64,000 bases of DNA from Hyphomicrobium sp. CS1BSMeth3 (GCF_900117415.1 NZ_FPEI01000006.1:2046001-2110000); one strand, 5' to 3'; positions 25,655 through 34,763 are shown, numbered from the stretch's first letter. Made by a program: numbers and translations. Notes: generated by a model not told the origin, from the sequence alone.

Positions 25655-26146
25655 ATGGCGGAAGCCATAAATCTTGCTAAAATTCTTCGAGATGACGATG
25701 TGCTGCTGGAGTCGTCGATCGATTCCAAGGCGGCGCTCCTCGCCGCTGCCGCAGAGCACCTCGGCCGGACCACCGGCATTGCGAGCGAGAGCATACTGAA
25801 GGCCCTGGCCGATCGCGAGAAGCTCGGCTCGACGGCAATCAGTCGCGGAATCGCCGTCCCACACGCCGGCATTGATGGTCTCGCTGCGCCGGCCGGGGTC
25901 GTCTTCCGGCTCGCTCAGCCGATCGAGTTCGAGGCATCGGACAACAATCCCGTCGATCTCGTGTTCGTCCTGATCTGGCCCAGCGACAAGCGCAGCGGAT
26001 TGCTTGCGACCTTGGGCGGACTGTGCCGGACGCTGCGCGCAGAAACTCTCCTGCAGGAAATCCGAAAGGCTTCCAACAAGGCCGAGATCCGGCAGGTTCT
26101 GGATAAAGCCGCGGCCGAAGCGACACCACGCCCCTCTGAAAGCTAG
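25655..26146 (+). CDS. ptsN: PTS IIA-like nitrogen-regulatory protein (PtsN family)
   Basis: A 163-residue EIIA domain of the PtsN/FruA type. The phosphorylated His70 is in STAISRGIAVPHAGIDGL, and PVDLVFVLIWPSDKRSGLL follows as in other PtsN proteins. ATG 25655 has a clear CAGGAGG site. PtsN proteins of the PTS-Ntr chain control potassium transport and stress responses by their phosphorylation state. Placement between a universal stress protein and the Mrp antiporter fits a role in cation homeostasis. This copy is not beside rpoN, so it may be a second EIIA-Ntr. Its last codons enter the palindromic repeat: the stop TAG is part of the terminal CTAG of the repeat. Confidence 0.82.
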   Translation: MAEAINLAKILRDDDVLLESSIDSKAALLAAAAEHLGRTTGIASESILKALADREKLGSTAISRGIAVPHAGIDGLAAPAGVVFRLAQPIEFEASDNNPVDLVFVLIWPSDKRSGLLATLGGLCRTLRAETLLQEIRKASNKAEIRQVLDKAAAEATPRPSES

Positions 26147-26309
26147 TGTCCCGGTTCCGAAGCTCGCCCCACCTTGATGCTGACGTCCGGAGCGAACATC
26201 GGAATCAAGAGGGACACTAGAAGCAAAATCTTGCTAGTGTGATTCAGATCGAGAAATTCGCTCCATGCCGTGCCGCGAGAGGTGGCGAATTTCTCGATCA
26301 TCACACTAG
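26143..26309. repeat. Composite palindromic repeat, copy 2 (inverted relative to copy 1)
   Basis: Module A (26143-26220, 78 bp), a 13-bp spacer and module B (26234-26309, 76 bp). Both modules start with CTAGTGT and end with ACACTAG. Reverse-complemented, the unit lines up over its whole length with copy 1 at 12701-12867, including the spacer that begins CAAGATT. It supplies the stop codon of ptsN and ends 132 bp before mrpAB, so it could act as a terminator or RNA-processing site between the two operons. The rest of the gap up to 26441 shows no gene; a frame starting inside module B at 26270 is a repeat artefact. Confidence 0.88.
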
Positions 26310-26441
26310 CGGAAGGCGTTTGCAGACGCCTCTACCACGACGCTAAGGTGGAAAGCCTGCACAGCAGGGGTGTTGTCGACAGCCTGCTGTGCAGTCCATC
26401 GGGGATGCCCGCCATCAAACACGAAAGGTTGCCCGGCGAGA

Positions 26442-29360
26442 ATGTCGACCGACGTCGTTCTACTTACCCTCCTGGTCGTGTTGCCATTCGCCGGCAGCAT
26501 AGTGGCGGCCTTTCTCCCAACAAACGCCCGAAATGCCGAAGCGTGGCTGGCGGGCGGCGTCGCGCTCGCGATACTGGCGATTGCTGCCTACTTTTTTCGG
26601 CCGATCGCGCGGGGCGAGATTCCTCGCGTCGAGTTCGAATGGCTGCCTCAGCTCGGGCTGAATTTCATCCTGCGCCTAGACGGCTTTGCCTGGAGCTTCG
26701 TCGGCCTCGTCAGCGCCATCGGCCTCCTCGTCATTCTCTACGCGCGATACTACATGTCGCCGGACGATCCGGTTCCGCGGTTCTTCTCCTTTCTTCTGGG
26801 TTTCATGGGCGCCATGCTCGGCATCGTCGTGTCGGGCAATCTGATCCAGATCGTCTTCTTCTGGGAGCTCACGAGCCTCTATTCGTTCCTCCTCATCTCC
26901 TACTGGCACCAGAATCAGAGTGCGCGCGATGGCGCGCGTATCACGCTGACCGTGACGGCAGCAGGCGGCCTCTGTCTGCTCGCCGGCATGATGTTCCTCG
27001 GCCAGATTGCGGGCAGCTACGACCTCGATGTCGTGCTCCGGTCGGGCGCCAGCGTCACGGCCCATTCGCTCTACCTGCCGACGCTTCTGCTGATCGCCGC
27101 CGGCGTCCTGACGAAGAGCGCGCAGTTTCCCTTTCATTTCTGGCTGCCGCGCGCGATGGCCGCTCCGACGCCGGTCTCGGCGTATCTGCATTCGGCGGCC
27201 ATGGTCAAAGCCGGCGTGTTCCTGCTGGCACGCCTGTGGCCGGCGATGGCCGGGCATGACTACTGGTTCTGGGTTTTCGTGCCGCTCGGCGCTGCGACGC
27301 TGCTGATCGGTGCCTTCCTCGCCCTCTTCCAGCAGGATCTCAAGGGGCTGCTTGCCTATTCGACGATCAGCCATCTGGGGCTCATCACGCTGCTGCTCGG
27401 TCTCGGCAGTCCGCTGGCAGCGGTGGCGGCCATCTTCCACATCATGAACCATGCGACCTTCAAGGCCTCGCTGTTCATGGCCGCCGGCATCATCGACCAT
27501 GAAGCCGGAACACGCGACATCCGCCGGCTGGGCGGCCTCTTTCGTGCCATGCCGATCACCGCCGTTCTGGCGATGGTGGCCGCCTCGGCGATGGCGGGCG
27601 TACCTCTCCTCAACGGCTTTCTGTCAAAGGAGATGTTTTTTGCCGAGACGGTCGAGTCGCATGTCGCCTCGGCGCTCGATGATGCCCTTCCCTTTATCGC
27701 AACGCTCGCCGGCATGTTCAGCGTCGCGTACTCGCTGCGTCTCATCCATCAAGTGTTCTTTGGGCCAGAGGCGACGGATCTGCCGCGCGTCCCCCACGAT
27801 CCCGTACTCTGGATGCTGCTGCCGATCGCCTTTCTCGTCCTTACCTGCATTCTTGTCGGCATCGTGCCGCAGGCCACGGTCGGCGCTTTTCTCAACATCG
27901 CTGTCCGGGCCGTTCTTGGGGATGCGACCCCCTACTACAGTCTCGCGGTGTGGCATGGCTTCACGCCGGCCCTATGGATGAGCTTGCTCGCCCTGGCCGG
28001 CGGCACCACTCTCTATGCGGTCATGCTCAGATACCTCTCGGGCGACGTCGAGGGTGCGCCCATCCTCCGCCGACTGAAGGGACAACGCATCTTCGAGCGC
28101 GCCATCGCGATCGCGTCATGGCGCGGCGCGAAGTCGCTCGTGCAATCATTGAGCTCGACCCGTCTTCAGCCGCAGCTCGTGCTGCTCCTCTGCGTCACGA
28201 TCCTCGCGGCGGTCTGGCCGCTGTACAAGGGCGGGATCGACATTCACGTCCCGAAGCTCCATGAGATCGATACGACCTTTCTGCTCGTCTGGATCGTCGG
28301 CTGCGTCTGTGCCCTGGGCGCGGCACAGCAGGCGAAATTCCATCGTCTGGCTGCCGTGATCCTGATGGGCGGCGCGGGGCTTTCGACCTGCGTGACATTC
28401 GCCTGGGCTTCCGCGCCGGACCTGGCGATGACCCAATTGCTCGTCGAGATCGTCACCACCGTGCTGCTGCTGCTCGGCCTCAGATGGCTCCCAAAACGGC
28501 GGGAGGAAACAAGCCGGCCCGCAAACCTATTCATTCGCGCGAGACGCTTCCGCGATCTCGCGATCGCGTTCATCGGCGGCGCTGGTCTTGCGTCGCTGTC
28601 CTACGCCGTGATGACGCGACCACAGACCTTTACCATCGCCACCAACTTCCTCGAGAAGGCCTACACCGAAGGAGGAGGGCGCAATGTCGTCAATGTCATT
28701 CTCGTCGACTTCAGAGGCTTCGATACGCTCGGCGAGATCGCAGTGCTCGGTATCGTCGCCATCACCGTGTACGCGCTCCTTCGCCGCTTTCGCCCCGCGC
28801 GCGACAGCGTTGCAGTGCCTGAGCAGAAGCAATTCCAGGACCACTTTGATGCCGAGCACGATGCATTGAGCAAGGATACCATCTCGGCCCACTATATGAT
28901 CGTGCCCGGCCTCATCATGCGGCTTCTGTTTCCCGTCGTATCGATGATGGCTGTGTTTCTCTTCATGCGCGGCCATGATCTGCCGGGCGGCGGATTCGTT
29001 GCCGGCTTGACATTCGCGATCGCCTTCATTCTCCAATACATCGCCGGCGGTGCGCGGTGGGTCGAAGCGCGCCTGACGGTTCTGCCGGTGCGCTGGATCG
29101 GGTTCGGTCTGCTTGCGGCCGGCGGTACGGGCGTCGGCGCGGCCTTCTTCGGCAAGCCGTTCCTTACGTCATCCTTCCAGTACGTGGATATTCCGGTTCT
29201 GGGCCGCCTCCCCATGGCGTCCGCGCTTCTGTTCGACCTCGGCGTCTTCGCTCTTGTTCTCGGAGCAACTGTCCTGATGCTCATCGCCCTCGCGCATCAG
29301 TCGATCCGTGTCAGCCGCGCAAGCAGCAAAGCCGTCCAACCCGCGGAGGGAGCCGTCTGA
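26442..29360 (+). CDS. mrpA: Mrp-type cation/proton antiporter, fused subunits A and B
   Basis: A 972-residue inner-membrane protein. Residues ~1-760 are MrpA/NuoL-like: a proton-translocating core with HFWLPRAMAAPTPVSAYLHSAAMVKAGVFLLARL and TISHLGLITLLLG. From about residue 820, after AEHDALSKDTISAHYMIVPGLIMR, comes an MnhB/MrpB domain (FLFMRGHDLPGGGFVAG). Fusion of A and B (PhaAB) is the group 2 Mrp arrangement of alphaproteobacteria. The complex exchanges protons for Na+ or K+ and supports pH and salt tolerance. ATG 26442 excludes an N-terminal extension from 26370. The stop overlaps the mrpC start (TGATG). Confidence 0.93.
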   Translation: MSTDVVLLTLLVVLPFAGSIVAAFLPTNARNAEAWLAGGVALAILAIAAYFFRPIARGEIPRVEFEWLPQLGLNFILRLDGFAWSFVGLVSAIGLLVILYARYYMSPDDPVPRFFSFLLGFMGAMLGIVVSGNLIQIVFFWELTSLYSFLLISYWHQNQSARDGARITLTVTAAGGLCLLAGMMFLGQIAGSYDLDVVLRSGASVTAHSLYLPTLLLIAAGVLTKSAQFPFHFWLPRAMAAPTPVSAYLHSAAMVKAGVFLLARLWPAMAGHDYWFWVFVPLGAATLLIGAFLALFQQDLKGLLAYSTISHLGLITLLLGLGSPLAAVAAIFHIMNHATFKASLFMAAGIIDHEAGTRDIRRLGGLFRAMPITAVLAMVAASAMAGVPLLNGFLSKEMFFAETVESHVASALDDALPFIATLAGMFSVAYSLRLIHQVFFGPEATDLPRVPHDPVLWMLLPIAFLVLTCILVGIVPQATVGAFLNIAVRAVLGDATPYYSLAVWHGFTPALWMSLLALAGGTTLYAVMLRYLSGDVEGAPILRRLKGQRIFERAIAIASWRGAKSLVQSLSSTRLQPQLVLLLCVTILAAVWPLYKGGIDIHVPKLHEIDTTFLLVWIVGCVCALGAAQQAKFHRLAAVILMGGAGLSTCVTFAWASAPDLAMTQLLVEIVTTVLLLLGLRWLPKRREETSRPANLFIRARRFRDLAIAFIGGAGLASLSYAVMTRPQTFTIATNFLEKAYTEGGGRNVVNVILVDFRGFDTLGEIAVLGIVAITVYALLRRFRPARDSVAVPEQKQFQDHFDAEHDALSKDTISAHYMIVPGLIMRLLFPVVSMMAVFLFMRGHDLPGGGFVAGLTFAIAFILQYIAGGARWVEARLTVLPVRWIGFGLLAAGGTGVGAAFFGKPFLTSSFQYVDIPVLGRLPMASALLFDLGVFALVLGATVLMLIALAHQSIRVSRASSKAVQPAEGAV

Positions 29361-29704
29361 TGGAGCTCGTTATCTCCATAACCATCGGCGTCCTGGCAGG
29401 GTCAGGAATATGGCTCCTTCTGCGTCCGCGGACCTTTCAAGTAATCATCGGACTGTCGCTCCTGTCTTACGCGGTCAATCTCTTCATCTTCGGCATGGGG
29501 CGCCTCCGCGTCGGCGCGCCGCCGGTTCTCGACTCGTCGGTGCCCGGCACTCTTGCGCACTACGCAGACCCATTGCCCCAGGCGCTCGTGCTCACCGCCA
29601 TTGTCATCAGCTTCGCGATGACAGCGCTGTTTCTGGTTGTCCTGCTTGCCGCACGAGGGCTGTCGGGCAGCGATCACGTCGATAGCGTGGAGCGGAGCCA
29701 GTGA
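29360..29704 (+). CDS. mrpC: Mrp antiporter subunit C (NuoK-like)
   Basis: A 114-residue three-helix membrane subunit similar to NuoK. The helix with LSYAVNLFIFGMGRL carries the family signature, and DPLPQALVLTAIVISFAMTA is typical of MrpC. It starts at ATG 29360, overlapping the mrpAB stop by one base, and ends in a 4-bp overlap with mrpD, so translation is coupled. Confidence 0.92.
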   Translation: MELVISITIGVLAGSGIWLLLRPRTFQVIIGLSLLSYAVNLFIFGMGRLRVGAPPVLDSSVPGTLAHYADPLPQALVLTAIVISFAMTALFLVVLLAARGLSGSDHVDSVERSQ

Positions 29705-31335
29705 CCTTCGCGGATCAGCTAATCATTGCGCCGATCCTCATTCCGCTCCTCGCCGGCGGGCTGATGCTGCTGCTCGATGGCCGACGCCGAGAGGCTATTG
29801 CCGCAATCGGCATTCTCTCCACGCTGGCGCTCCTGGCGGTGGCCATAGTGCTCCTCGTGACGAGCATGGAGGAGGATCCAGCCCGAACGCTCAGGGTCTA
29901 CCTTCTCGGAAACTGGTCGGCGAGCTTCGGCATTGTTCTGGTCGTCGACCGGCTCGCGGCCCTGATGCTGCTGCTCACAGCAACACTCGGGTGCGCCGCG
30001 CTGCTCTTTGCCCTGGCCTCGTGGCATCGCGCGGGCAGCTACTTCCATCCACTCTTCCAGTTCCTGCTCATGGGATTGAACGGCGCCTTCCTGACCGGCG
30101 ACTTGTTCAATCTCTTCGTCTTCTTCGAGGTCCTGCTCGCGGCATCGTACGGGTTGGCTCTGCACGGCTCGGGGCGCGCACGCGTCAGTGCAAGCCTCCA
30201 CTACATCGTGATCAATCTCGCAGCGTCGACGCTCATTCTCATCGGCGTCAGCCTGATCTATGGCACAGCCGGCACGCTCAACATGGCCGCACTAGGCGAG
30301 CGCATCCCGGTTCTCGATCCCTCGGAGCGGCGCCTGTTCGATATCGGGACCTCCATCCTCGGGATCGCCTTCCTCGTGAAGGCTGCAGCCTGGCCCCTCG
30401 GCTTCTGGCTGCCGACGCTCTATGCGGCCGCGAGTGCGCCGGTGGCGGCGCTCTTCGCAATCATGACCAAGGTCGGCTTCTACGTCATTCTCCGGCTGGG
30501 ATCGATCACGACCGAAGCCTCCGGCGGAGAGACGATGCTCTTTGCCGAAGGCTGGCTGTTCACGATCGGCATCGCGACCATGTGCTTTGCTGCAATCGGC
30601 ATGCTCTCGTCGCAGGATATGGGCCGTCTCGCCGGCTACAACGTGCTCGTCTCCTCCGGGACGATGCTGGCCGCCATCGGTTTAGGCGGCACAGGCATGA
30701 CGAGTGCGGCGCTGTTCTATCTTGTGAGCTCCACGCTGACGGTCGCTGCCTTCTTCCTGCTGGTCGAGCTCGTTGAGCGCGGCCGGACCCCCGCCGACGA
30801 CGTCCTGGCCGTGACGCTGGAGGCCTATGGTGCGGAGGAGGAAGAAGTCGACGAGGAGAACGAGGTCGGCATCGCCATTCCCGCGATCATGGCCGTGCTC
30901 GGCGTCGCGTTTCTCGCTTGCGCGCTGCTGCTCGCCGGCCTGCCGCCGCTTTCGGGCTTCATCGCGAAATTCGCCCTTATCAGCAATCTCCTCGAGCAGC
31001 ATTGGCTTGGCGGCGGCGGCATTGTCTCCGTGCAGGGCTGGATACTGCTCTTCGTGATACTGATCTCCGGCCTCGCGACGGTTGTCGCCGTGACGCGTGC
31101 CGGAATGCGGTCGTTTTGGACATTCACCGAGCGCGAGCTGCCGACTATCCGCGGCGTGGAGCTCGGCGCCGTTGCCCTGCTCCTCTTTCTTTGTGTCGCC
31201 CTCACGGTGCAGGCTGGTCCTGTCATGCGGTTCATGCAGGTGACTGCCCATGGACTGGAGCTCGGGCGCCCCTACATCGGTGCCGTGCAGTCGCAGCCGG
31301 GAAATGGGCTTAGGCAAAAGGAGCGCACGCCATGA
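29701..31335 (+). CDS. mrpD: Mrp antiporter subunit D (NuoM/N-like)
   Basis: A 544-residue proton-channel subunit with about 14 helices. It starts at GTG 29701, overlapping the mrpC stop (GTGA). Key stretches are GDLFNLFVFFEVLLAASYGL, with the conserved Glu, and LVKAAAWPLGFWLPTLYAAASAPVAALFAIMTKVG, with the conserved Lys residues. A very acidic loop, AEEEEVDEENEVG, lies between helices near residue 378-390; similar acidic loops occur in other alphaproteobacterial MrpD as I recall. Overlaps mrpE by 4 bp. Confidence 0.93.
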   Translation: MTFADQLIIAPILIPLLAGGLMLLLDGRRREAIAAIGILSTLALLAVAIVLLVTSMEEDPARTLRVYLLGNWSASFGIVLVVDRLAALMLLLTATLGCAALLFALASWHRAGSYFHPLFQFLLMGLNGAFLTGDLFNLFVFFEVLLAASYGLALHGSGRARVSASLHYIVINLAASTLILIGVSLIYGTAGTLNMAALGERIPVLDPSERRLFDIGTSILGIAFLVKAAAWPLGFWLPTLYAAASAPVAALFAIMTKVGFYVILRLGSITTEASGGETMLFAEGWLFTIGIATMCFAAIGMLSSQDMGRLAGYNVLVSSGTMLAAIGLGGTGMTSAALFYLVSSTLTVAAFFLLVELVERGRTPADDVLAVTLEAYGAEEEEVDEENEVGIAIPAIMAVLGVAFLACALLLAGLPPLSGFIAKFALISNLLEQHWLGGGGIVSVQGWILLFVILISGLATVVAVTRAGMRSFWTFTERELPTIRGVELGAVALLLFLCVALTVQAGPVMRFMQVTAHGLELGRPYIGAVQSQPGNGLRQKERTP

Positions 31336-31817
31336 GGCGGTGGCTGCCATTTCCCGTCATCTCCGCCATGCTGCTGGGCACTTGGCTGCTGCTCAACGAG
31401 AGCCTCTCCACTGGGCAGCTCCTGCTCGGCGGCATCCTTGCGGTCGCCGGGTCATGGATCCTCGTGCGCCTGGAAGCCCCATCGCTGCTCTTCAGGCGGC
31501 TTCGGGTCATTCTCCGACTGGGCCTCGAGGTCATCGTGGATATGGCGCGCTCGAATTACCGCGTCGCGCGCTTGATCATTAGGGACAAGCCCGATCGGAC
31601 GCCCGGCTTCGTCCGGATTCAATTGAAGGTGCGCTCTCATTACAGCCTGGCCCTTCTTGCGTGCATCGTAACCGCGACGCCGGGAACGAGCTGGGTGGCC
31701 TATGAGCCGGCCAACAATGTGCTGATCATCCATGTCCTCGACCTCGTCGATGACGATGACTGGGGCGAGATCATCAGGGTCCGCTACGAGGGCCTGTTGA
31801 AGGAGATCTTCGAATGA
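31332..31817 (+). CDS. mrpE: Mrp antiporter subunit E
   Basis: A 161-residue MrpE: two or three N-terminal helices (LPFPVISAMLLGTWLLLNESLS) then a soluble domain with VRSHYSLALLACIVTATPGTSWVAYEPANNVLIIHVLDL, the family signature TPGT. It overlaps both neighbours by 4 bp, as in other mrp operons. Confidence 0.92.
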   Translation: MRRWLPFPVISAMLLGTWLLLNESLSTGQLLLGGILAVAGSWILVRLEAPSLLFRRLRVILRLGLEVIVDMARSNYRVARLIIRDKPDRTPGFVRIQLKVRSHYSLALLACIVTATPGTSWVAYEPANNVLIIHVLDLVDDDDWGEIIRVRYEGLLKEIFE

Positions 31818-32095
31818 GCGGGCAGATTCTGGCCACCGCATTGACGATATCCAAGATCTTTCTCACGCTGGCAATGGCGGCCGCGGCCTCCCGCATCCTG
31901 CGAGGACCACGAGCACAAGATCGTGTGATTGGCATGGACACGCTCTACGTCAATGCCATGCTCCTGCTGCTGGTATTCGGCATCGGCTCGGGGACGACGC
32001 TCTATTTCGAAGTGGCGCTGGCCATCGGTCTGCTGGGCTTCGTTGCGACCGTGGCCATGGCAAAGTTCCTCATGCGCGGCGAGGTCATCGAATGA
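31814..32095 (+). CDS. mrpF: Mrp antiporter subunit F
   Basis: A 93-residue three-helix subunit. RGPRAQDRVIGMDTLYVNAMLL carries the conserved Asp and the RGP-x-x-x-DR-V motif of MrpF. Four-base overlaps with mrpE and mrpG. Confidence 0.92.
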   Translation: MSGQILATALTISKIFLTLAMAAAASRILRGPRAQDRVIGMDTLYVNAMLLLLVFGIGSGTTLYFEVALAIGLLGFVATVAMAKFLMRGEVIE

Positions 32096-32472
32096 GCACG
32101 ATCGAGAACCTGCCGCTGTGGGCCGCCATTCTGATTTCGGCACTGCTCGTCATAGGGTCGAGCCTGGCCCTGATCGGCTCGATTGGCTTGCTGCGCTTCA
32201 AGACCTTTTATGAGCGCGTCCATGCCCCGACGCTCGGGACGACAATGGGATTGTTCACAATCTTGGCCGCGTCGATGCTTTACTTCTCGCTCGCCCAGAC
32301 GCGTCCAGTGGTCCACGAGATCCTGATCGGCATCTTCGTCACGACAACCACGCCCATAACGTTCATGTTTCTGGTCCAGGCGACCCTGTATCGCGATCGC
32401 TTCGAAGGAGGCGATCCGCTGGCCGGCCTCAGCGAGGAGCAGCCGCAAGTCAAAACGCCCAATGATCCGTAA
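32092..32472 (+). CDS. mrpG: Mrp antiporter subunit G
   Basis: A 126-residue last subunit, with the MrpG signature GSIGLLRFKTFYERVHAPTLGTT and a third helix containing TTTTPITFMFL. It closes the six-gene mrpABCDEFG operon and is followed by a hairpin. Confidence 0.92.
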   Translation: MSTIENLPLWAAILISALLVIGSSLALIGSIGLLRFKTFYERVHAPTLGTTMGLFTILAASMLYFSLAQTRPVVHEILIGIFVTTTTPITFMFLVQATLYRDRFEGGDPLAGLSEEQPQVKTPNDP

Positions 32473-32513
32473 AACGCCGACAAGCAGCGGAGAACGGCTA
32501 AAGCAAAGGGCTT

Positions 32514-32554
32514 GACCTCGAGTTCGATCCGAGCCGTGGGTCGCATTCGAGGTC
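32514..32554 (+). terminator. Long hairpin after the mrp operon
   Basis: Arms GACCTCGA (32514-32521) and TCGAGGTC (32547-32554) pair perfectly and the stem continues inward with one mismatch and one wobble to 14 bp. A short CTTTAGG tract follows. It lies 42 bp after mrpG and faces a convergent gene, so it is a good candidate terminator. Confidence 0.5.
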
Positions 32555-32660
32555 CGACGCTTTAGGCCATTGCCCGCTGAAGCTTGCTAAGGCGGCGAGG
32601 CCGTCTCAGATCGCGCGCTCAACTGCGGGGCGCAATCCGAAACGGCCGTGCCGCTTGTTC

Positions 32661-33560
32661 TCAAGTGAACGAGAATGCCGCGATCTTCTTCAGTGCGGCC
32701 TCCGCGCGCTTCAAGTTCTCGGCATTGCCACGCTGCAGCGGCGAGCGGCCAACGCCTGCAGGCTGGCCGATCAGCTCCATGGCATCCTTCAGCGGGCTCG
32801 GGTGGTTGGCGGTGTAGAGCGCCTCGATCAGCGGCAGGATCGTGTAATGCGCCTTGCGCGCCAGCGCGACATTGCCATTCACGGCTGCCTCGAACAGCCC
32901 ACGGTGGAAGGCCGGAACGAGATTCGCCGTCGTGAAAATGCCGCCGGGGCAGCCCAGCAGAAACGAAGGCAGACCCAGATCGTCGTCGCCCGACATGATC
33001 GCAATCCGATCGCCGACAGCGCTGATCTTGGAGGAGATCACGGCCAGATCCCGCTCGCATTCCTTGAGCGCAACGATGTTGGGGATCGTGGCGAGCTTCT
33101 CCAGGATCGCGACATCTAGCGTTACGCCGGTCCGGCCCGCGTTGTTGTAGGCGACGATGGGAATGGAGGCGGTGTCGGCCACGCGCGCGTAGTGCTCCTG
33201 AATGCCGGCGGCACTCGGCTTGATGTAGTAGGCCGGAAGAACCAGTGCGGCACTGGCGCCTGCGCTGGCCGCGTGGCGCACGGTCTCTTGCACTTCCTTC
33301 GTTCCAGGCGCCAGCGCTCCGACGATGATCGGAATGCGGTTGGCCGTCTGATCGATGGCGACTTCGACAGCGCGGCGACGCTCCGCCGGCGTGAGACTGA
33401 CGAACTCGCCGCTGCCGCCGATGACAAGCAGGCCTGCAGCGCCTTCGGCGATTTGGAAGTCGATCAGCCTGCGAAAGGCCCGCTCATCGAAATCATCCGC
33501 CGCAGTGAAGGGCGTGACAATGGCCGTGTAGATCCCACGCGGCGTGAATTCCTTTGGCAT
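32661..33560 (-). CDS. Dihydrodipicolinate synthase (DapA) family lyase
   Basis: A 299-residue class I aldolase-fold enzyme. The Schiff-base Lys166 is in NIVALKECERD and the catalytic Tyr138 in IVAYNNAGRTGV; the substrate loop GGSGEF at 48-53 replaces the GTTGE of true DapA, which argues for another oxo-acid lyase. I start at ATG 33560 (MPKEFTPRGIYTAIVTPF) because the longer frame has a long non-family extension. It is divergent from a TRAP importer with a shared palindrome, so it probably acts on the imported compound or its product. The exact reaction is unknown. Confidence 0.85.
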   Translation of the reverse strand: MPKEFTPRGIYTAIVTPFTAADDFDERAFRRLIDFQIAEGAAGLLVIGGSGEFVSLTPAERRRAVEVAIDQTANRIPIIVGALAPGTKEVQETVRHAASAGASAALVLPAYYIKPSAAGIQEHYARVADTASIPIVAYNNAGRTGVTLDVAILEKLATIPNIVALKECERDLAVISSKISAVGDRIAIMSGDDDLGLPSFLLGCPGGIFTTANLVPAFHRGLFEAAVNGNVALARKAHYTILPLIEALYTANHPSPLKDAMELIGQPAGVGRSPLQRGNAENLKRAEAALKKIAAFSFT

Positions 33561-33705
33561 GCTGTCTCTCGACTCCGGTTCCGGTTTGAAGATCGGCATC
33601 GCCGCCGGCGACAAAAGTGGCCGCGCAGTTTCCATGCGCAAGGTGACTTATCTTTCGTCATTCCCTGACGCATCGCGCGTCGTTCGCCTCTTGCGATGCT
33701 CAATG

Positions 33706-33719
33706 TATTATATATAATA
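33706..33719. promoter_or_regulatory. Palindromic operator candidate in the lyase/TRAP divergent promoter
   Basis: A perfect 14-bp palindrome with core ATTATATATAAT (33707-33718), 29 bp before the dctP start. The same 12-bp core is at the centre of a longer palindrome before the Ldh2-family gene. Extreme AT-richness in a GC-rich genome and presence at both promoters of the island point to the GntR-family regulator encoded between them. Confidence 0.65.
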
Positions 33720-33747
33720 TGTCGAATGCGCGTCAACGGAGGCGGAT

Positions 33748-34731
33748 ATGGACAGACGGACACTCATTATCGCTGGGGCAGTTCTCATGCTGGGCGGCAT
33801 ACCGGCCCATGCTGGACAGACTTGGGACATGGCTGTCGCCTATCCGCCCGGCAACTATCACGCCAAGAGCGCCGAGCGCTTCGCGACCGAGGTCGCCGCT
33901 GCCACCAAGGGCGAAGTGACCATCAAGGTGCAGGCCGGAGGGGCGCTCGGGTTCAAGGGACCGGAGATGCTTGCTGCCGTCCGCGATGGACTGGTGCCTG
34001 TCGGCACCATGCTCCTCAATCAGCAAGTCGGCGTAGAGCCGCTGCTCGGCATTGCATCGCTGCCCTATCTCGTCTCCAGCCCTTCGGAGATGCGCACCAT
34101 CACGGATCTAGCCCGCCCGGCGTATGATCGCATCGCTCAGAAGCACAATCAGAAGATCCTCTACATGGTGCCCTGGCCGGGCCAGAACATCTTCGCCAAG
34201 ACAGAGGTGAAGGCGCCGGAGGGCTTCCGCAGCTTGAAGATCCGCACGGTCGACCGCAACGGCAGCGACTTCTTCCGCGAGCTCGGCGCGTCGCCCGCTC
34301 AGATGCCGTGGGGTGAGGTCGTGCCCGCGCTCGCGACCGGCGTCATCAACAGCGTCACGACGTCGAGCTCTTCGGGCGTCGACGGCCAATTCTGGGACTT
34401 CACCAGCTTCTGCCACCTGGTGAACTGGCAGTCGAACTTCGACATGGTGACGGTCAATCTCGCCGCCTGGAAGAAGCTGACGCCGGATCAGCAGAAGGCA
34501 ATCGAGGATGTCGCGAAGCGGCTCGAGCCTGAATTCTGGAAGGCCGCGGAGCAGGAAGATGCCGACAAGCTGAAGCTCTTGTCCGACAAGGGCGTGAAGA
34601 TGGTGCAGTCTAACGATACCCTGCGCACCTTCATGATCGCCAAGGCAACGCCGAAGTGGGATGCATTCATCGCCCAGGTTCCAGCCGCGAAAGAGATCAT
34701 CGAGAAGTATCGCGCCGCGGTCAAGAAGTGA
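33748..34731 (+). CDS. dctP: TRAP transporter solute-binding protein (DctP family)
   Basis: A 327-residue periplasmic protein with a signal peptide (MDRRTLIIAGAVLMLGG, cleavage near AHA-GQ, residue 22-23). The family Arg that binds the ligand carboxylate lies in FRSLKIRTVDRNGSDFF, and the conserved MPWGEVVPALATGVINSVTTSSSS follows. DctP proteins mostly bind carboxylates, so a carboxylate such as an oxo- or amino-acid derivative is the likely ligand. First gene of the TRAP operon with dctQ and dctM. Confidence 0.88.
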   Translation: MDRRTLIIAGAVLMLGGIPAHAGQTWDMAVAYPPGNYHAKSAERFATEVAAATKGEVTIKVQAGGALGFKGPEMLAAVRDGLVPVGTMLLNQQVGVEPLLGIASLPYLVSSPSEMRTITDLARPAYDRIAQKHNQKILYMVPWPGQNIFAKTEVKAPEGFRSLKIRTVDRNGSDFFRELGASPAQMPWGEVVPALATGVINSVTTSSSSGVDGQFWDFTSFCHLVNWQSNFDMVTVNLAAWKKLTPDQQKAIEDVAKRLEPEFWKAAEQEDADKLKLLSDKGVKMVQSNDTLRTFMIAKATPKWDAFIAQVPAAKEIIEKYRAAVKK

Positions 34732-34763
34732 GCGTGCACGGCAGGCGGCAGGAGGCATCGGAC

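Noticed and set aside
26270-27259. A 329-codon plus-strand frame starting inside the repeat and overlapping mrpAB
   Set aside because: Its start is repeat DNA and the rest is out of frame with MrpA, which is unmistakable.
32514-32554. A T-loop-like TTCGATCC that suggested a tRNA
   Set aside because: No acceptor stem, anticodon arm or CCA end can be built around it; it is the inside of a terminator-like hairpin.
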